In this document: piece by piece, positions 45,890 to 58,049 of the stretch | Numbering within the stretch: position 1 is the stretch's first letter | Layout of the letters: each line of letters begins with the position of its first letter | From: Lepeophtheirus salmonis | Taxonomy: Eukaryota; Arthropoda; Copepoda; Siphonostomatoida; Caligidae | Length of the DNA: 64,000 bases | Reading direction: 5' to 3' | NCBI RefSeq assembly: GCF_016086655.4 | Contig: NC_052134.2 | Location: forward strand, 3,410,001-3,474,000 | Program-made: the position numbers and the translations under genes | Notes under the pieces: model-generated | Told to the model about the DNA's origin: nothing | Database searches by the model: none | The model's input: the letters and a program-made list of their open reading frames with translations, nothing else

Positions 45890-48825
45890 GCTCTTCTTGT
45901 AAGAGAAGAAAATGAATCATTATCTAAAAAAAAAAATCATTATAATTTGCAAATATCGGTCCTTTCATAGGTTTCATTAGTTTTAGAAAAAAAGAAAAAA
46001 GTAAAAAAAAAATGGGGCACTAATAATCCTATTGTTCTTTTCTCTTCTTAAATATGATGGTTAAGAAATTATTGAGACGTTGTTTTTGGATAAAAAATAT
46101 CCCACAAGCGTGATTGACAAGCCATGTACCAACAACAAAAAAATATGACACTTAATAAATCCTCAAGATTGACAAATATTTAATCTTACAAGGCTTATCA
46201 AAAGTATATCTCTCCCCCTTTCTGCAGTCGTGAGTAAAAATATTTGAGGAAGACGGAAAGATATTTGTATTTAATATTGAATAAAACACATTTTGATTCA
46301 ATTTCTTAAAATCACTAATTTATGGATTTAAATTTAATTAGAACACATAATTTATTATGTATATTATCTTAGCATCTGTTGTTTCTTATAGTACAGAAAT
46401 ATATTTTAACAATTGCTATTTAATGAAAGAATTATTTATTTGCAAGGCTCTATTAACAGGATTGCGTGTCTAGAGTTTTTCCAAATGTTATGTGTACCTA
46501 ATTAGGTATATGCGGCATTAGTTACAATGTCAGCCAAATCTGTGATATTGGGTTCTTGTCTTTTTATTACATATTTGTATGTAATTACCCATATGAATAA
46601 TATCCAACCACTATAAAATCCGTTCACGCATTTTTATATCGATTATGCATAATATTTTCTTTTTAAATGGGATTACGATATTATTGATTCTTACTAGATT
46701 ATTTTTGCAAAATTTATCGTACGTGTAAATATTTTATGCTTGTAGGCATCTACGTACATAGATTTTCTCTACATACCGTTCATTATATAAATTTTCTTCC
46801 CAAACAAATAGTATTTTGAGTGAGAAAAAGCTTTCTTAATGGATATTTTGGTTAATAAAAAATAGACTTAGAGTATATTATATAAATAGCCGTATCATCC
46901 GTTCGCCCTTATATGAACATTTACATTATTTCAATAAAATTATATCTGAACTTACTTATAATTTTACATGTATGTTAGTAGGGTCAAAAATTGTAAATTA
47001 TTTTCTACTTGCATATATTTTAAAATCTATTTTCAATGTAAGAAGAATACACTCTCGAATTTCATGATCATTAAAGCCTTTTCATGCTTAAAGCAATATG
47101 TAATATAACATTTTAAGTTTATAAAGAACACTTTTAAGGTAATATAAGCGGTCCAAGGTCACACACAAGTCAACTTCTTCTAAATGTTTATTTGAGCATG
47201 TGTACTAAGGTACTTTTAGGGTGACCTATTAATTCGAAATTCTGTCGTATTTTACTGAAAAAGTGATGTTTGTAAAACTTTAGTCTTCAAAGGGCGTTTT
47301 ATGACCTCTATACTTATTTGAAAATGAAGTTATGAATTTCAAAAGGTCCTTTTCTAAAATGATACAAAAGTATATAATCCATATTTTTCATTTGGAAGAA
47401 AAACAAGGTGTAGCTCAACGAAATACTGTGGATACTCAAACATTAAATTTTTTAGTAATTTTTTTTGGTAATAATTTAGTATACCACAACCGATATGAAC
47501 ATAATTTTTAGAAAAATATCTTTTTTCTACTTGATTATTTACCCTTTTTAATACATGAATGTACATAAATAATATATAATTCTTTATAGTAAAAGTTAGA
47601 AGAAAAAAATAAGCTTCATCAGGCTATTATTCCATGATAGAACTTGACATGACTCATTTTACTTAAACTAAATAGGTCACATAGGAAATAAAATTATACA
47701 ATTGAACTATTATACACTGTAATTAGAGACATGGAATCAAAATCAAACTTGTTTATTTTTCTTTCTGCTGTCATTTGGTTCTGTAATGGGCCCTCACTCT
47801 GTACATGAGAAATTAATACACTAAATTTATTTCAAGGGGGATATATGTAGGTCTCATTCGAAAGGTCAAACTCCAACATGATCGCCTACACATTCCCTCT
47901 CATCATAGGTGATCATAGTCTCAATCATGTCCTCAGCCATTTATTAACTTTGGTATCAATGGGAGGAGATGCCATTTCCACCCTTAACATCAACAAATGT
48001 GCAGGAAATTTGACAGAAGGTATTGTCTCTGTGAGGGGGCTTACACAACTTGATGTAGGTCTTGAAATTCTGTGTTTCCTATCCCCTTGTATTTTCAATA
48101 TTATGTGGATCATAAAATTTCCTTTGTAATAATTCTTAATTAAAAAGAAAAAACATATAGGATTTAAAGTGGGACTGCTCTTTTTTAAATTATTTATTAA
48201 TGTATCTCGAAATCATTTGTTCGCATGTTCTCTCTTATTTTTATTTTTTCTAATTTTATTTCAAAATAGAATGTTGAAAAAATAATTTATTCATTATAAA
48301 TATTTTCAACTCATTCACACATCAATAAACTTTCTAGATATCTGTAAGGAAACTTTTTTATCTATACTACTGCTGGAAAAAAGATCTTGTTGTTTGTTTA
48401 AACAAAAAAATAAACAAAGCCTAATTTATATAAAATAATACACAATCTGAACTTATTGGGGTCCATATATTTGAACATACTATTAGTATTAAAATAATTC
48501 CAAGAATTACTAAATATATTATTATCATATAATTTGTTTCTTACTAGAATGTATGGTCTAATAATTTGCTAAAATAAAATAAAAACATATTAAATTATGG
48601 CAAGTAAAATGGAATATATACTGTACTTTAAAAAATTATTATAAAAAATTATAGTTTTATATACATTTTACAGCTGGGGATTATTTTACTTTTCCCACTT
48701 ACTAGGGGTCTCAATATCAATATACTCTACTGTATATTTATAATTTTATTAAGCCGAGAATGTCTTTACTATTAAATAAATAATCCTGTATCAGTTTGAG
48801 TAAGTGACGTAATAGGGCATAGCAA
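45890..48825. other. AT-rich intergenic DNA; one unassigned frame
   Basis: The region 47780-48125 is somewhat more balanced in composition and holds an 83-residue plus-strand frame (47878-48129) and a 62-residue antisense frame. Neither carries a motif I know. Otherwise nothing. Confidence 0.45.
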
Positions 48826-48829
48826 GCTA

Positions 48830-49070
48830 AAATGAGTATATTATCCGGACAGTGGCGTATCAGTTTGTAGCTTGAGAATGTAGCATTTTTTTACTGCAGC
48901 CATTATGTAAGTAACATACAAAAAAAAAAATATTTTAAATAATACTTTCATTCTAGGAGTTGTATTAGTTTGCCACAAGAAGGTGCCACTCTCTATAGGT
49001 TTGTTTACAGACTAATATAAGTAACTAACGCTCATTGAATAGTTAATTGGAGATTTGATTTTTTTGAAAA
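48830..49070. repeat. Diverged interspersed repeat, copy 2 (partner 90-360)
   Basis: TTGTATTAGTTTGCCACAAG and the words GTTTGT, ACTAATAT and AACGCTCATT run parallel to the copy near 250-330. Moderate similarity only. Confidence 0.35.
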
Positions 49071-49074
49071 AAAG

Positions 49075-50455
49075 ATTTGAGTTGCAATGAATATAACTAC
49101 AAATATATAAACCCTTTCAGCTAAATCATTGTTTCGCAAACTGTCAGACGGAGGTTTGAAACAAATACTGATTTTTCAATGGCTCCGGAACACAAGTTGT
49201 CCAAGTCTATAGGAATTCAGGAAGGATATTTCTCCATAATAAAAAGTGAGGGACTTCAACTTTTAGCCATGCTATATTTGTCATACAAATTGAAGACCCA
49301 AAACTTGCAACATCATGATTTTTATAGAATTAAGAAAAGACAACTCGAAATCAATTTTTAATATGTTTAAATACTTTATTAGCTTTTTTTTATACAGTAT
49401 GTCTTTCTTTAAAAACAATAATAACTTAGACACGCCACCAAAAATATTAACAGCTCTTGACGATGCAAGCCGGATCCAATGGGTACTACCGTGGATTAGT
49501 TTATCCAATGAATATTCTTTCAAAGAGACATGCACTCTTTTTTCCTTTGCTTTTTTTTGGACCAAATATTGAAATTTTTTAATTTTTTCCCCCTTCTTAT
49601 TAGTAGAACAGATAGTTAATAAAATTAATGAGAAAATTGAATAATGAATGTCTTAAGGGATTAAAATAATTTTTTTTTCAAATTATTTTTCTGATCACAT
49701 AAAATAAGGAAATTAAGGCAATTATTTGAATTCAATTCCCTTTTATTTTTATTTTACTTTAAAAAATCGACATTTTATGTGGAAAAAAGGGATTATCTCA
49801 AAAAATGTGATTTAAGACAAATAAGTCTTAAGAAAAGGGGGTCTGAAGTATTTTTCTTATATTTTTATATAGGTGTTACCTCTAGAGACTTGTCAATATA
49901 TAATTAGATGGCGATTATTCCAGAAATGAGCTCAGTTCAATATATTCCTATTGAAACTATTCCCTCTTATGGATAAATTGTTTTTTAGAGTATTTCATAA
50001 AAAATCTTTAGAGTAGGGAATACTTTTAAAAATATTTAAAGTTTCTTTTTAAATCAGCATTATTTTGATGGCCTATGTATACAGTTATGTAATCAGTGAG
50101 AATGTTTTTGTTATAAGTTTTGAAAAAGAAAAATAATACAATTCCCTACTAAAGTGTCGGATGCATCCAGAATCTGTGTTTCCAATTATCTATATTTTTT
50201 AGTGATATATAATTTTTTTATATAAGTTAAGAATTTAACTGAAAACGCAAACTTTTATACATATACTTATTTTTAATTATGTCATTATTTATATTTTTGT
50301 CCATATTAGGTAATAAAATACTACTTTACCTTTCAAACAAAATCATTTGTGTCAAAGAAGTAGTTCTAATTGGTAAACAAAGCTTGAAATAAAAAAAATA
50401 ATAGATATATTACTATTCGTTGACACTGATCAGTAGAGTTGTAAATCTTATAAAC
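49075..50455. other. No gene recognised
   Basis: Overlapping short frames on both strands at 49179-49572 have no recognisable features. AT-rich. Confidence 0.45.
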
Positions 50456-50459
50456 TCTG

Positions 50460-51040
50460 TAAAAACCCAAAAAAATTGACGTGTTAACTTTGAGAACTTG
50501 AAGCATGTTTGGAAAAAGAGCAGTTTAGTTGTCTTGGCGTTTCCTTAGGTTGCATACAATAAGCTGTGAGTAGTGTTGTGTCGGTCCTTATTTAAGACTG
50601 AGGATTGGGATCCACTCATGTCTGATCCCATCTATTTAAGTCAAGCACTACTTGTCAGTCCTTAAAGAAGGTAAAATGGATCCCTCGAGACGTCATCAAC
50701 GGGGTTTTCCTTTTTTTTCAAAAGTTACTCTCTTATATAATAGTTAATAAATTATCTAACTCAGTAAAAAAGTAATATATTTGTTTTATATTGCCTTATA
50801 ATGAAGAAATATATATTTTTTTGCAGGATATGTGCAATCTTCTTAATATACTCTAGCTAATAAATGAAGAAAACAAAAAATAAACTACTCCATAATTTCT
50901 AGCAAATACATAGGCAGGATCTACTCCTTCGTTGATCCTTCATTCTACTCTCATCCCAACAAGGACTTACACTTATATCACCCCAACAAATCCTCAATGT
51001 TACTCTCCGTCTTTCATTAGTACACATAATTGTCTTTAAT
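50460..51040 (-). repeat. Dispersed repeat family, copy (minus orientation), expanded
   Basis: The first block holds TTGACGTGTTAACTTTGAG and GGAAAAAGAGCAGTTTAG (50478-50535). The second holds CCCAACAAGGACTTACACTT and CCTCAATGTTACTCTCCGTC (50955-51030). The gap between them is wider than in other copies and starts with TAGTGTTGTGTCGGTCC at 50571, which looks like a hAT end related to the MITEs above. An insertion inside the repeat is likely. Confidence 0.5.
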
Positions 51041-51269
51041 TTATACTTATATTTCCTCTCCTCAATAAAATATTTTTAGTATTGCATTGAATTTAAACAT
51101 TGGCAATTGTTTTATAATATAACACAGTATACCGGAAAAATAACTTGTTCAAACATCTAAACAAACATTAAAAAGACTAATATTAAATGTAGCACAATCT
51201 AGAATATTTAAAATAAATATTCAGAAATAACATTAATTGGACGATGTACTAAAAAAAAGAAGAAGAGTT

Positions 51270-52450
51270 TAAATCCCCAATAAAACATTCGTCCAAAGAT
51301 TAACAAAATGTACAATTCCATTGAGGTTGTTTTCTTTTACTGTCCATAATTTATCGACTATACTTTAATAATAATTGCATCAACTCTCTCATTATTTTAA
51401 GTAGAGAGGAAATTTTCTTTACCCAGTTGTTTATTGAATAACGTACTCACCATATTATTAACGTCCCCATAAATTTTTGATAAAGATTGACATTCCCACA
51501 AAATATGATGGGTTGGTTCTTTTGAACATTGAAAGAAAAAGCCAATTCTCATTCGTCATTAAAATACTGGGTAGCAACCTCGAGAGTCCCAGATAGTATT
51601 CCGTATTTAAATCATCTTTCGCTCAACGTAAAAACCATAAGGCTTTATTGACTACGTTTTTTAATGTTGCGTTGTTCCAAATGTGCGTTGAATTGTATTA
51701 AAGTGGCTGTGGACATACGTTTTCTCAAGTAGGAAGTACTTGTATAACATAATTTCAGTCTAAAAGGGACGGGAGGATGGTTTATTGAATTGGTTGTTCC
51801 CAAAATAGATGAATAAAAGAGTAAATCCATTTTATTCATTAGACAATCTGTCAAGTTAACATCCGCAGCAATATCTGAGTTTATGGTACACACAATATTT
51901 TTGTTAATGCAACCTCTAGTTGGCATCTCCCATTGTAAAGACAATTTAAACTTTTTGACTATTTCAGTAGCACCATCACAAAAATTTTTGTAAACGCTTT
52001 GAGAATAATTACAATATTATAAAAATATCCGAAAGTCCTAATTGTGTCATTAGCTAAAATTCCACGTGGTTTAGCTTTAAAAATTCATTTAAATGAATTT
52101 TCCAATAGTCGTCATAGTCCCATAACTTTTTAATTTTCCATAGAAAAACGAAATTTATATCCCTAGGCCTCCAAAGTTCAATGGGTTATTGACTTTTTGG
52201 TGATTTTTTTTTGTTTTATAATTTCAAATAGCAATTTTCTTGACATAATATTTACCTAGCGATACTGTTGTGGAAAGGTGTAACTCGGAAGAGTTGAAGT
52301 TACTTTAGGAATAATATAAATATTACATGCTCTGATCCTATCCCATACTTGTATCATTACTTGAAAGACGAGACGTAAGAAGTTGTTTTCCTAATTCTTT
52401 TCCAAATCTCTTTCCCATTCATATCTCAACTTCCTCCTCAATAATTAAAC
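51270..52450 (-). pseudogene. LINE fragment, reverse-transcriptase thumb to zinc-binding tail
   Basis: Minus strand from about 52200: NNPLNFGGLGI, the counterpart of KRMGGFGLKS in the LINE at 11 kb. Then comes a 99-residue frame (51944-51645) without named motifs, and CSKEPTHHILWECQSLSKIY (51530-51470), a C-H-C zinc-binding motif like that of the first LINE. Order and spacing agree with a second, independent 5'-truncated LINE copy. Frames shift several times. Confidence 0.62.
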
Positions 52451-52679
52451 AATTTCGATCACAGTTTTGGAAAAAAAATAGTTGCTATCGCCAACTACTT
52501 AAAATTCCATATACGAGTTAAAACTATAGATTTACAGCTCTACATATGAGTGTTCTGGTCTTTCTATAGTGAGTAATGCAAGAAAACTTGTTGCCAAGCA
52601 AATAAATATAAAACGGGGTATTTAATGTCTAAAAGAGTTTATATGTAGTTTGCTATTTATATTTCTGGCCTAATAATAA

Positions 52680-53530
52680 AAAAAACAAATGGTCACTAGC
52701 AAAATATGTTTTACTGCTTTTCAAAATATCCTCCATGAAGATCAATACCCTTTTGCATAATAAATCAGAGCCGTACGGTGGATGATCCATCATTTCTATG
52801 TTTTGGACTATTCAAAAAGCTCTTTGTTTTGGGATGAAGTGTGAGTACTTCCATTGTCAAAAAATATTCACCTCTCCTTCTGTTTTATTTTTCGGATTTC
52901 TTATAAGACTTCCAGCACATAAATGGTCGTGTACCGCTCAGAATTAACTGTTTTACATTGATCTAATGCTATTGAAGCTACGTTAACTGTCACACCGAAA
53001 AAATAGGCAACCACTTGCTTTCACGTGCTTCTCCCACGAATAACTTTTGTTGGATTTGGCTCATTCGAATGACCCATAGAGTCAATTGCTGTTTTCTTTT
53101 AAGCTCATACATGTATTGTCACCTGTGTAGATATTATACACAGCTTTTGATGCAGATGCAACAATTTTTTTAGCATTTCCTTGCACTAATCGAAACAAGC
53201 CTTCTTTAGATCATTTGTCAGATTACGCGGGATCCAACGTGAAGAAATCTTCTGTACAGCCAAATTCTCATGTATTATCCTATAGATATTGTCATACTGA
53301 TCCCCGAAGGTACGTTGATCTTCCAGTATATGTCATATGATTGTCTTCTTTTATTATCTCATGCACAGCATCGATGTATTCTGGCACAATAACTAATTTT
53401 AGACGACCTTCAAGATATTGGTCGTGGAATGACTCCGCCCTTACTTGAATTCATTATCCCAGTTTTATAATGTACTGTAGGATAGTGTATGATCTCCATA
53501 AAGGGAATTAACTCCACTGTTGCCTGGATA
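52680..53530 (-). pseudogene. mariner (SETMAR-like) transposase, heavily decayed
   Basis: Minus strand from about 53480: GRLKLVIVPEYIDAVHEIIK followed by EDNHMTY, the linker between the two DNA-binding domains. Then SSRWIPRNLTNDQR (about 53240) and, across frames, KAVYNIYTGDNTCM (around 53140), which holds the first catalytic Asp region ('TGDE' in the family, here GDN). The segment matching 'WVFRDEPNPTK' follows at about 53080 and STHTSSQNKELF near 52840. The third Asp region is not clear. Many stops. This is a different mariner lineage from the DD37D copies. Confidence 0.8.
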
Positions 53531-53534
53531 ACCT

Positions 53535-54290
53535 ACGTCGAAAGTTATGAAAAATGATTGCACAAAAGTTGTAACAAGTACATTCCCTATTTTTAACTGG
53601 AAATAATATTTCAAATCACTATAAAATACTCAAATCATGCGTAAATAATAAAACCCAATTATAAAGTTGATACTTGTAAATACCAAGCTATCAACTGGAT
53701 ACCACAGATGGATCTTACTACGTAGAGTTTTTAGAAGGCCAGAAATATAGGAGCAACGTAATCCGGTGGCAGCAAGTTGTTAGATATCAAACACTATTAA
53801 ATATATCCTTTTGCATCCAAACACTTGTATCCTCCCACATATTGTGTATATATGCCTGAATATTCGTATATTTGTGTTCAAAGGACTTACAGTAGTAGAT
53901 TCTTTGTATAATATGTGAATTCATGAGCAATCATGTCAATAAAAATGAATAAAAAATGACATGGTGAAAGCGAAAGACGCCATCAGTTGACATGCACATA
54001 TGATGCACTTCATAGAATATGTACATAATAAATTTAAATATGCCTTTATTTGTTTACTGTATATAAAATATATACATACATTACATCCCTGCTTACCTAT
54101 TTTTGAGATATAAATATTTAATCATGTTTTGAAAAGAACATAATCTTTGAATATAAATAATGTTATTCATTATTTAAAAAAGAAACAATAAAAACGTTGA
54201 ATGAAGTACCCCGAACTCGCACTGCACCAGTCAGATACCTCTCTGTTTGGGACTTTATTATTAAAAAATTCCGTCTGGTTGGAAAACCAT
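53535..54290. other. No gene recognised
   Basis: AT-rich sequence. No repeat or frame I can name. Confidence 0.5.
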
Positions 54291-54299
54291 GGTGTAGAG

Positions 54300-54456
54300 C
54301 AGTGGTTCTCAAATAGGGGTACTTGAGACTTTGAAAGAATATTTTACAACTGGTACATCACTTAAACTAAAAATATTTGGAGCTAGTAAGGAGGTACTTG
54401 GGTTAAATAAATATTTAACAAGTGGTACATCACTAAAAAAGGTTGAAAATCCCAGT
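54300..54456 (+). mobile_element. hAT-type MITE, about 156 bp
   Basis: The left edge CAGTGGTTCTCAAATAGGGG is a classic hAT end, shared in its first 13 bases with the element at 20150. The right edge read inward is CTGGGATTTTCAACC. Flanking octamers GTGTAGAG (54292-54299) and TTGTAGAG (54456-54463) differ at one base, consistent with an 8-bp target duplication. Inside, TGGTACATCACTNAAA occurs twice. Confidence 0.62.
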
Positions 54457-54589
54457 TGTAGAGAATTGATTATGTATAAATTAATACATAAATTAATTTC
54501 ATATGCATTCTTTCAAAAAAGTACGGGGAATTATTAATTTCGCAACGCTGAAGGGATTTGAAAAAAAAAATAAATTGTAGGTTGGCAGC

Positions 54590-55340
54590 ACTGTCTTTCA
54601 TTATGATGCCAAGTTTGAACACAATCTGTAGACCAGTTTGCTTGCAACAGCTGGATAAGTCAGTCTACCCTACTAGTACCCACGATTTTTACAATGAACG
54701 AAACTATTGAATAAAAAGTTTGCCTTAAATTTTGTGTCGTGAACGAAATTTCATGTGCTGATGCTTTGAAAATGTTAGACAAAGCTTTAGGTGAATCAGT
54801 TTTATCATAACCCCGTACATATGAGTGGTATACAGCGTTCAAGGAGGGTTGTGAGATCTTTGAAGAAAATTCAAAGTGATGCTGATTGTTTTCTTTGATA
54901 TCTGCGGTCTGGTGAATCATGAATTTGTCCCAAAAGGACAAACCGTCTACAAGGAGTACTATTTGAGCGTACCAAGGCGTTTGCGTGATAAAGTTAGTCA
55001 AAAAGGGCCAGAATTGTAGAAGAACAGCTCCTGGATTTTATACGCAATAAATACAATCGATCAACCACCATGTTCAACTGATTTCGCTCCATCTTTATTT
55101 ACCACTCTGTGGAACTCGTTTTTAGTCTATTGGATATATGAATCAAAATTCTTGGAAGGTGCTAAAGGCCATGCCAAAAAGTTCCTTAGAAATAATGTTT
55201 TCAGGACTGGAAAAAAAAACGTTGGCAAATGTGTATTGCATCCTTTGGAGATTACTTTGAAGGCAACAAAATACATTTTAATGATTTTATGTGAAATTGG
55301 ATTTTATTTAACAATTCCTGGTATTTTTTGACAGTATGTA
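54590..55340 (+). pseudogene. mariner (SETMAR-like) transposase, internally deleted
   Basis: The frame from ATG 54695 gives an N-terminal helix-turn-helix with EISCADALKMLDKALGESVL and then YEWYTAFKEG, a standard mariner opening. It then jumps, without the first catalytic Asp, to YKEYYLSVPRRLRDKVSQKG (about 54945-55005). After a stop come the region of the second and third Asp (DQPPCSTDFAPSLF, 55060-55100) and the tail FRTGKKTLANVY (about 55200). Roughly a third of the gene is missing. A 113-residue antisense frame over it is a shadow. Clear terminal repeats were not found. Confidence 0.8.
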
Positions 55341-55344
55341 ATAC

Positions 55345-56620
55345 ATTTTCTTGACAAAATAATATATTTTTTGCGGTTTAAATGAATAATACAATTTTTT
55401 GTAACCTCAACAAAAAATTTCCAAGTTTGTTAATAATTTTGAAACTAATGCTCAAATAGAATTCCATGCAGATATTATTTGATACACTTTTAATAATAAA
55501 GTAACAGATGATAAACACAAGATATTATAAAGATAGTTCAGTTTTTAGTAGAAGATACACATTAAACACCTCAGGAAAGTAACTAAGGGTTAATGATAAT
55601 CGTATAAATATTAATAGTTCTAAATGAAATCGTTGTGATTTTTTAAGTCACTAGGTAAGACAAAGCTATATGATTGAGTTAATTATCAAATTGCTTTTGT
55701 TACCAAAAATTCTTTAGTACTGGGATTTGGAATGGTATAAAAAGGTTTTATTTAAATAAATCTAGTTTAAAGTGTAAAAAAACAACTTTTTCCTTGAATA
55801 AAACATCTAACTACATCCTACTAATGTCTATTTTTATTTTTCGAACCCTCAAAGATTTCTTAATCGTTCGGAATAAGGATTCTGAATCGATTAAAGTATA
55901 TGACTTTTCCTAATGATATTTATTTGTAATAAGTCATTGAATTTATATTTTATCATTAATTATATGGTATCATTAAATGATGTATTAAAGTATCCATTGG
56001 AACTAATGACTTTACAAACTATTTTGTAGAAATAATCACCAAAACCATTAGGATTGACCATCTAATTTCACCTCAAACTTTTCTCATTATCCATTTCTAA
56101 TACACAAACTATCAAAAAAGTCTGTAACAAATTAATTTCCCAAGCTTTTTATTTTTTTTTGCAAAAAAAGTTTTTTTTTTGAGTTAACTAGTATAAATGT
56201 TTACAAAAATTTATTCAATCATTAAATAGTTCTTTAATTGATGCCTAAATGAAGCAAAGCACTTTTTAGAAATTAGAACAAAATCACAAATGAGTATAAT
56301 TTTTAATTACATTAATGGAAAGTCACACAACTTTTCGTTGATATGCAAATACGAGCAAGGTCTTTGAGAGCAGAAAAATAGGTTAGGTTAAGTTATACAC
56401 TGTCTATACCTAAAAACAATAACCTATGGGTATTTAACTTCCCCCTAATGGCTCCAAAAATAAATTTATTTTGTAATTTCAAAAAAGAAGTAAGGAAAAT
56501 TATTTCTTAATAATGCTTATTTGCAACCCTTCATAGTTTGATTTATGTGTTGGATCAACATACGAGCAATCTTTAACAAAAATAACAAAGGGAACATTTA
56601 ACAATTAATTTTTTTACTTC
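55345..56620. other. No gene recognised
   Basis: AT-rich sequence with nothing I can name. Confidence 0.5.
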
Positions 56621-56625
56621 ATATA

Positions 56626-57340
56626 TACAGGGTGGACAAGGTAAATTCGGAATAGCTTTAACGGGTTATTATGAGACTTTTATAAGAGATAGAAATATTA
56701 TTTTCTATTAATTTGAAGCCCACATTAAACGTCTCCTTTTCAGATCATGATTTATCCACGGCGTCTCAATGACTTACACGCCATTGCTACCTCATGCGAA
56801 TCCAGGTCCTTCATTGTCTTGACGATGGAGGCCTTGAAAGGCCTCAACTAAGGTCTGATTATTCTTGGAGGCGATCCTTTTTACCCTAACCCACAAGTAA
56901 AAATCCCAGGGATTAAGGTCTGGGCTGTTGGGAGGAAAAAAAATCCAGTATATTTAGTTTTAATAACTTTTGGAGAATCTTGGCCTTATGAGTAGGTGCT
57001 GGTCTTTCTGGAATGAATATGGCTTCTCATCAGTACCCTCATTCATTCATAGAATGCCCACGTCCTGGTAGACCTCCTTGGTTACTTTCTAGCCCTTTTG
57101 GAAGAAGTGGGGTGGGCATGTTCCTCCGTACTGATGACTCCCAGGACCATAACCGCAGGCAAATTCTTTGTTTTCATGAGTGGTTGAACCTATTGAGAGT
57201 CCAGACAGATCCATTTATCGTTTCTTAGGTTATGATTGGCCGCACGTAACCACCATTGCTCGTCAGTTGGTTAATACAAATCTTGCCATTGCTCATTCTG
57301 TCTGCCTTATCCTGCTCTGTTACCAACTCGATTTTACTTT
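56626..57340 (-). pseudogene. DD37D-type mariner, 3' half with one terminal repeat
   Basis: A TA at 56626 is followed by CAGGGTGGACAAGGTAAATT, an end related to that of the 28.3-kb element (CAGGGTGTCCACGATAAATT). Inside, on the minus strand: a first-Asp-region remnant near 57250 (NHNLRNDKWICLDS), eroded middle sequence, then NSPDLNPWDFYLWVRVKRIA (about 56935-56875) with the third Asp, and a helical tail. The other terminal repeat and the N-terminal half are missing. The 71-residue plus-strand frame here is a shadow. Confidence 0.8.
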
Positions 57341-57474
57341 AAGCCAGCCTTAAATATAAATTTCAAATATGTATTTTCGACATAATTTCAAAGTTTAAAG
57401 CTAATATGAGTTTGGTATTCATATGTAGGTATCTTTAGAGCGGTTGAAAATGTCATTTGATGGTATGCTAAAGA

Positions 57475-57550
57475 AATAGAAACTGAAAATCAATATGGTT
57501 ATCCTGAAATTTTAAAGAATATTTCGATAAAAGAGAAGCTTAGTTAAATC
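57475..57550 (-). repeat. Dispersed repeat family, right-end fragment
   Basis: AGAAACTGAAAATCAATATG, GTTATCCTGAAATTTTAAAG and AAAAGAGAAGCTTAGTTA parallel the blocks at 37315 and 28125. The other end is absent. Confidence 0.45.
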
Positions 57551-57939
57551 ACATTTTTTTAGATTAGATAAAATCAAATTATTTAATATAGTGTATGCCA
57601 GAAAATATAATTCACAAAAAAACTTTAAAATATAATTTTAATTTGACATCTATTTGATTTTTTAATCCGGTTATTTCAATACTGTACAATTAAAGTGATC
57701 AGAACTTAACCAATATTTATTCTGCAATCTTTTTACCTGCAAATTTGTATAATATGTTATATCCAAAAATTTGAGTCTAGGTATCAAATCAAATACTTAC
57801 AAGACACTCAATCCTATGCAATATTATAAATTTCTATTATATGAATATATAGGCTTAGTATGAATCCACTCATCAACAGCTACACACATTCGTGTTAACC
57901 CAAATATTTAGTTATTTATAATATTATTATAATATGAAA

Positions 57940-58044
57940 ATTTGCAATATGTACCACATTATACGGGGAGGCAGAATATCTCCATAAACCGCTTTATTCG
58001 AAATCCGTGGTATTTGAACCCGCATTATGCGGGGACTTCCTGTA
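57940..58044. mobile_element. Possible pogo/Tigger-type MITE end
   Basis: Read inward from the TA at 58043, the edge is CAGGAAGTCCCCGCATAATG, similar in style to pogo/Tigger ends (recalled). The word CATTAT-CGGGGA occurs as a direct repeat at 57957 and 58023. The other edge was not defined. Confidence 0.33.
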
Positions 58045-58049
58045 GATAT

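Noticed and set aside
47878..48129. 83-residue plus-strand frame and its 62-residue antisense partner
   Set aside because: Better base balance than the surroundings, but no recognised motif, splice context or start context. Left as unassigned sequence rather than a gene.
49179..49572. Overlapping frames of 60, 94 and 85 residues
   Set aside because: Three mutually overlapping frames on both strands without any family feature.
54660..55001. 113-residue antisense frame
   Set aside because: Shadow of the plus-strand mariner remnant, whose N-terminal helix-turn-helix is readable.
57013..57228. 71-residue plus-strand frame
   Set aside because: Antisense to the mariner remnant with NSPDLNPWD on the minus strand.
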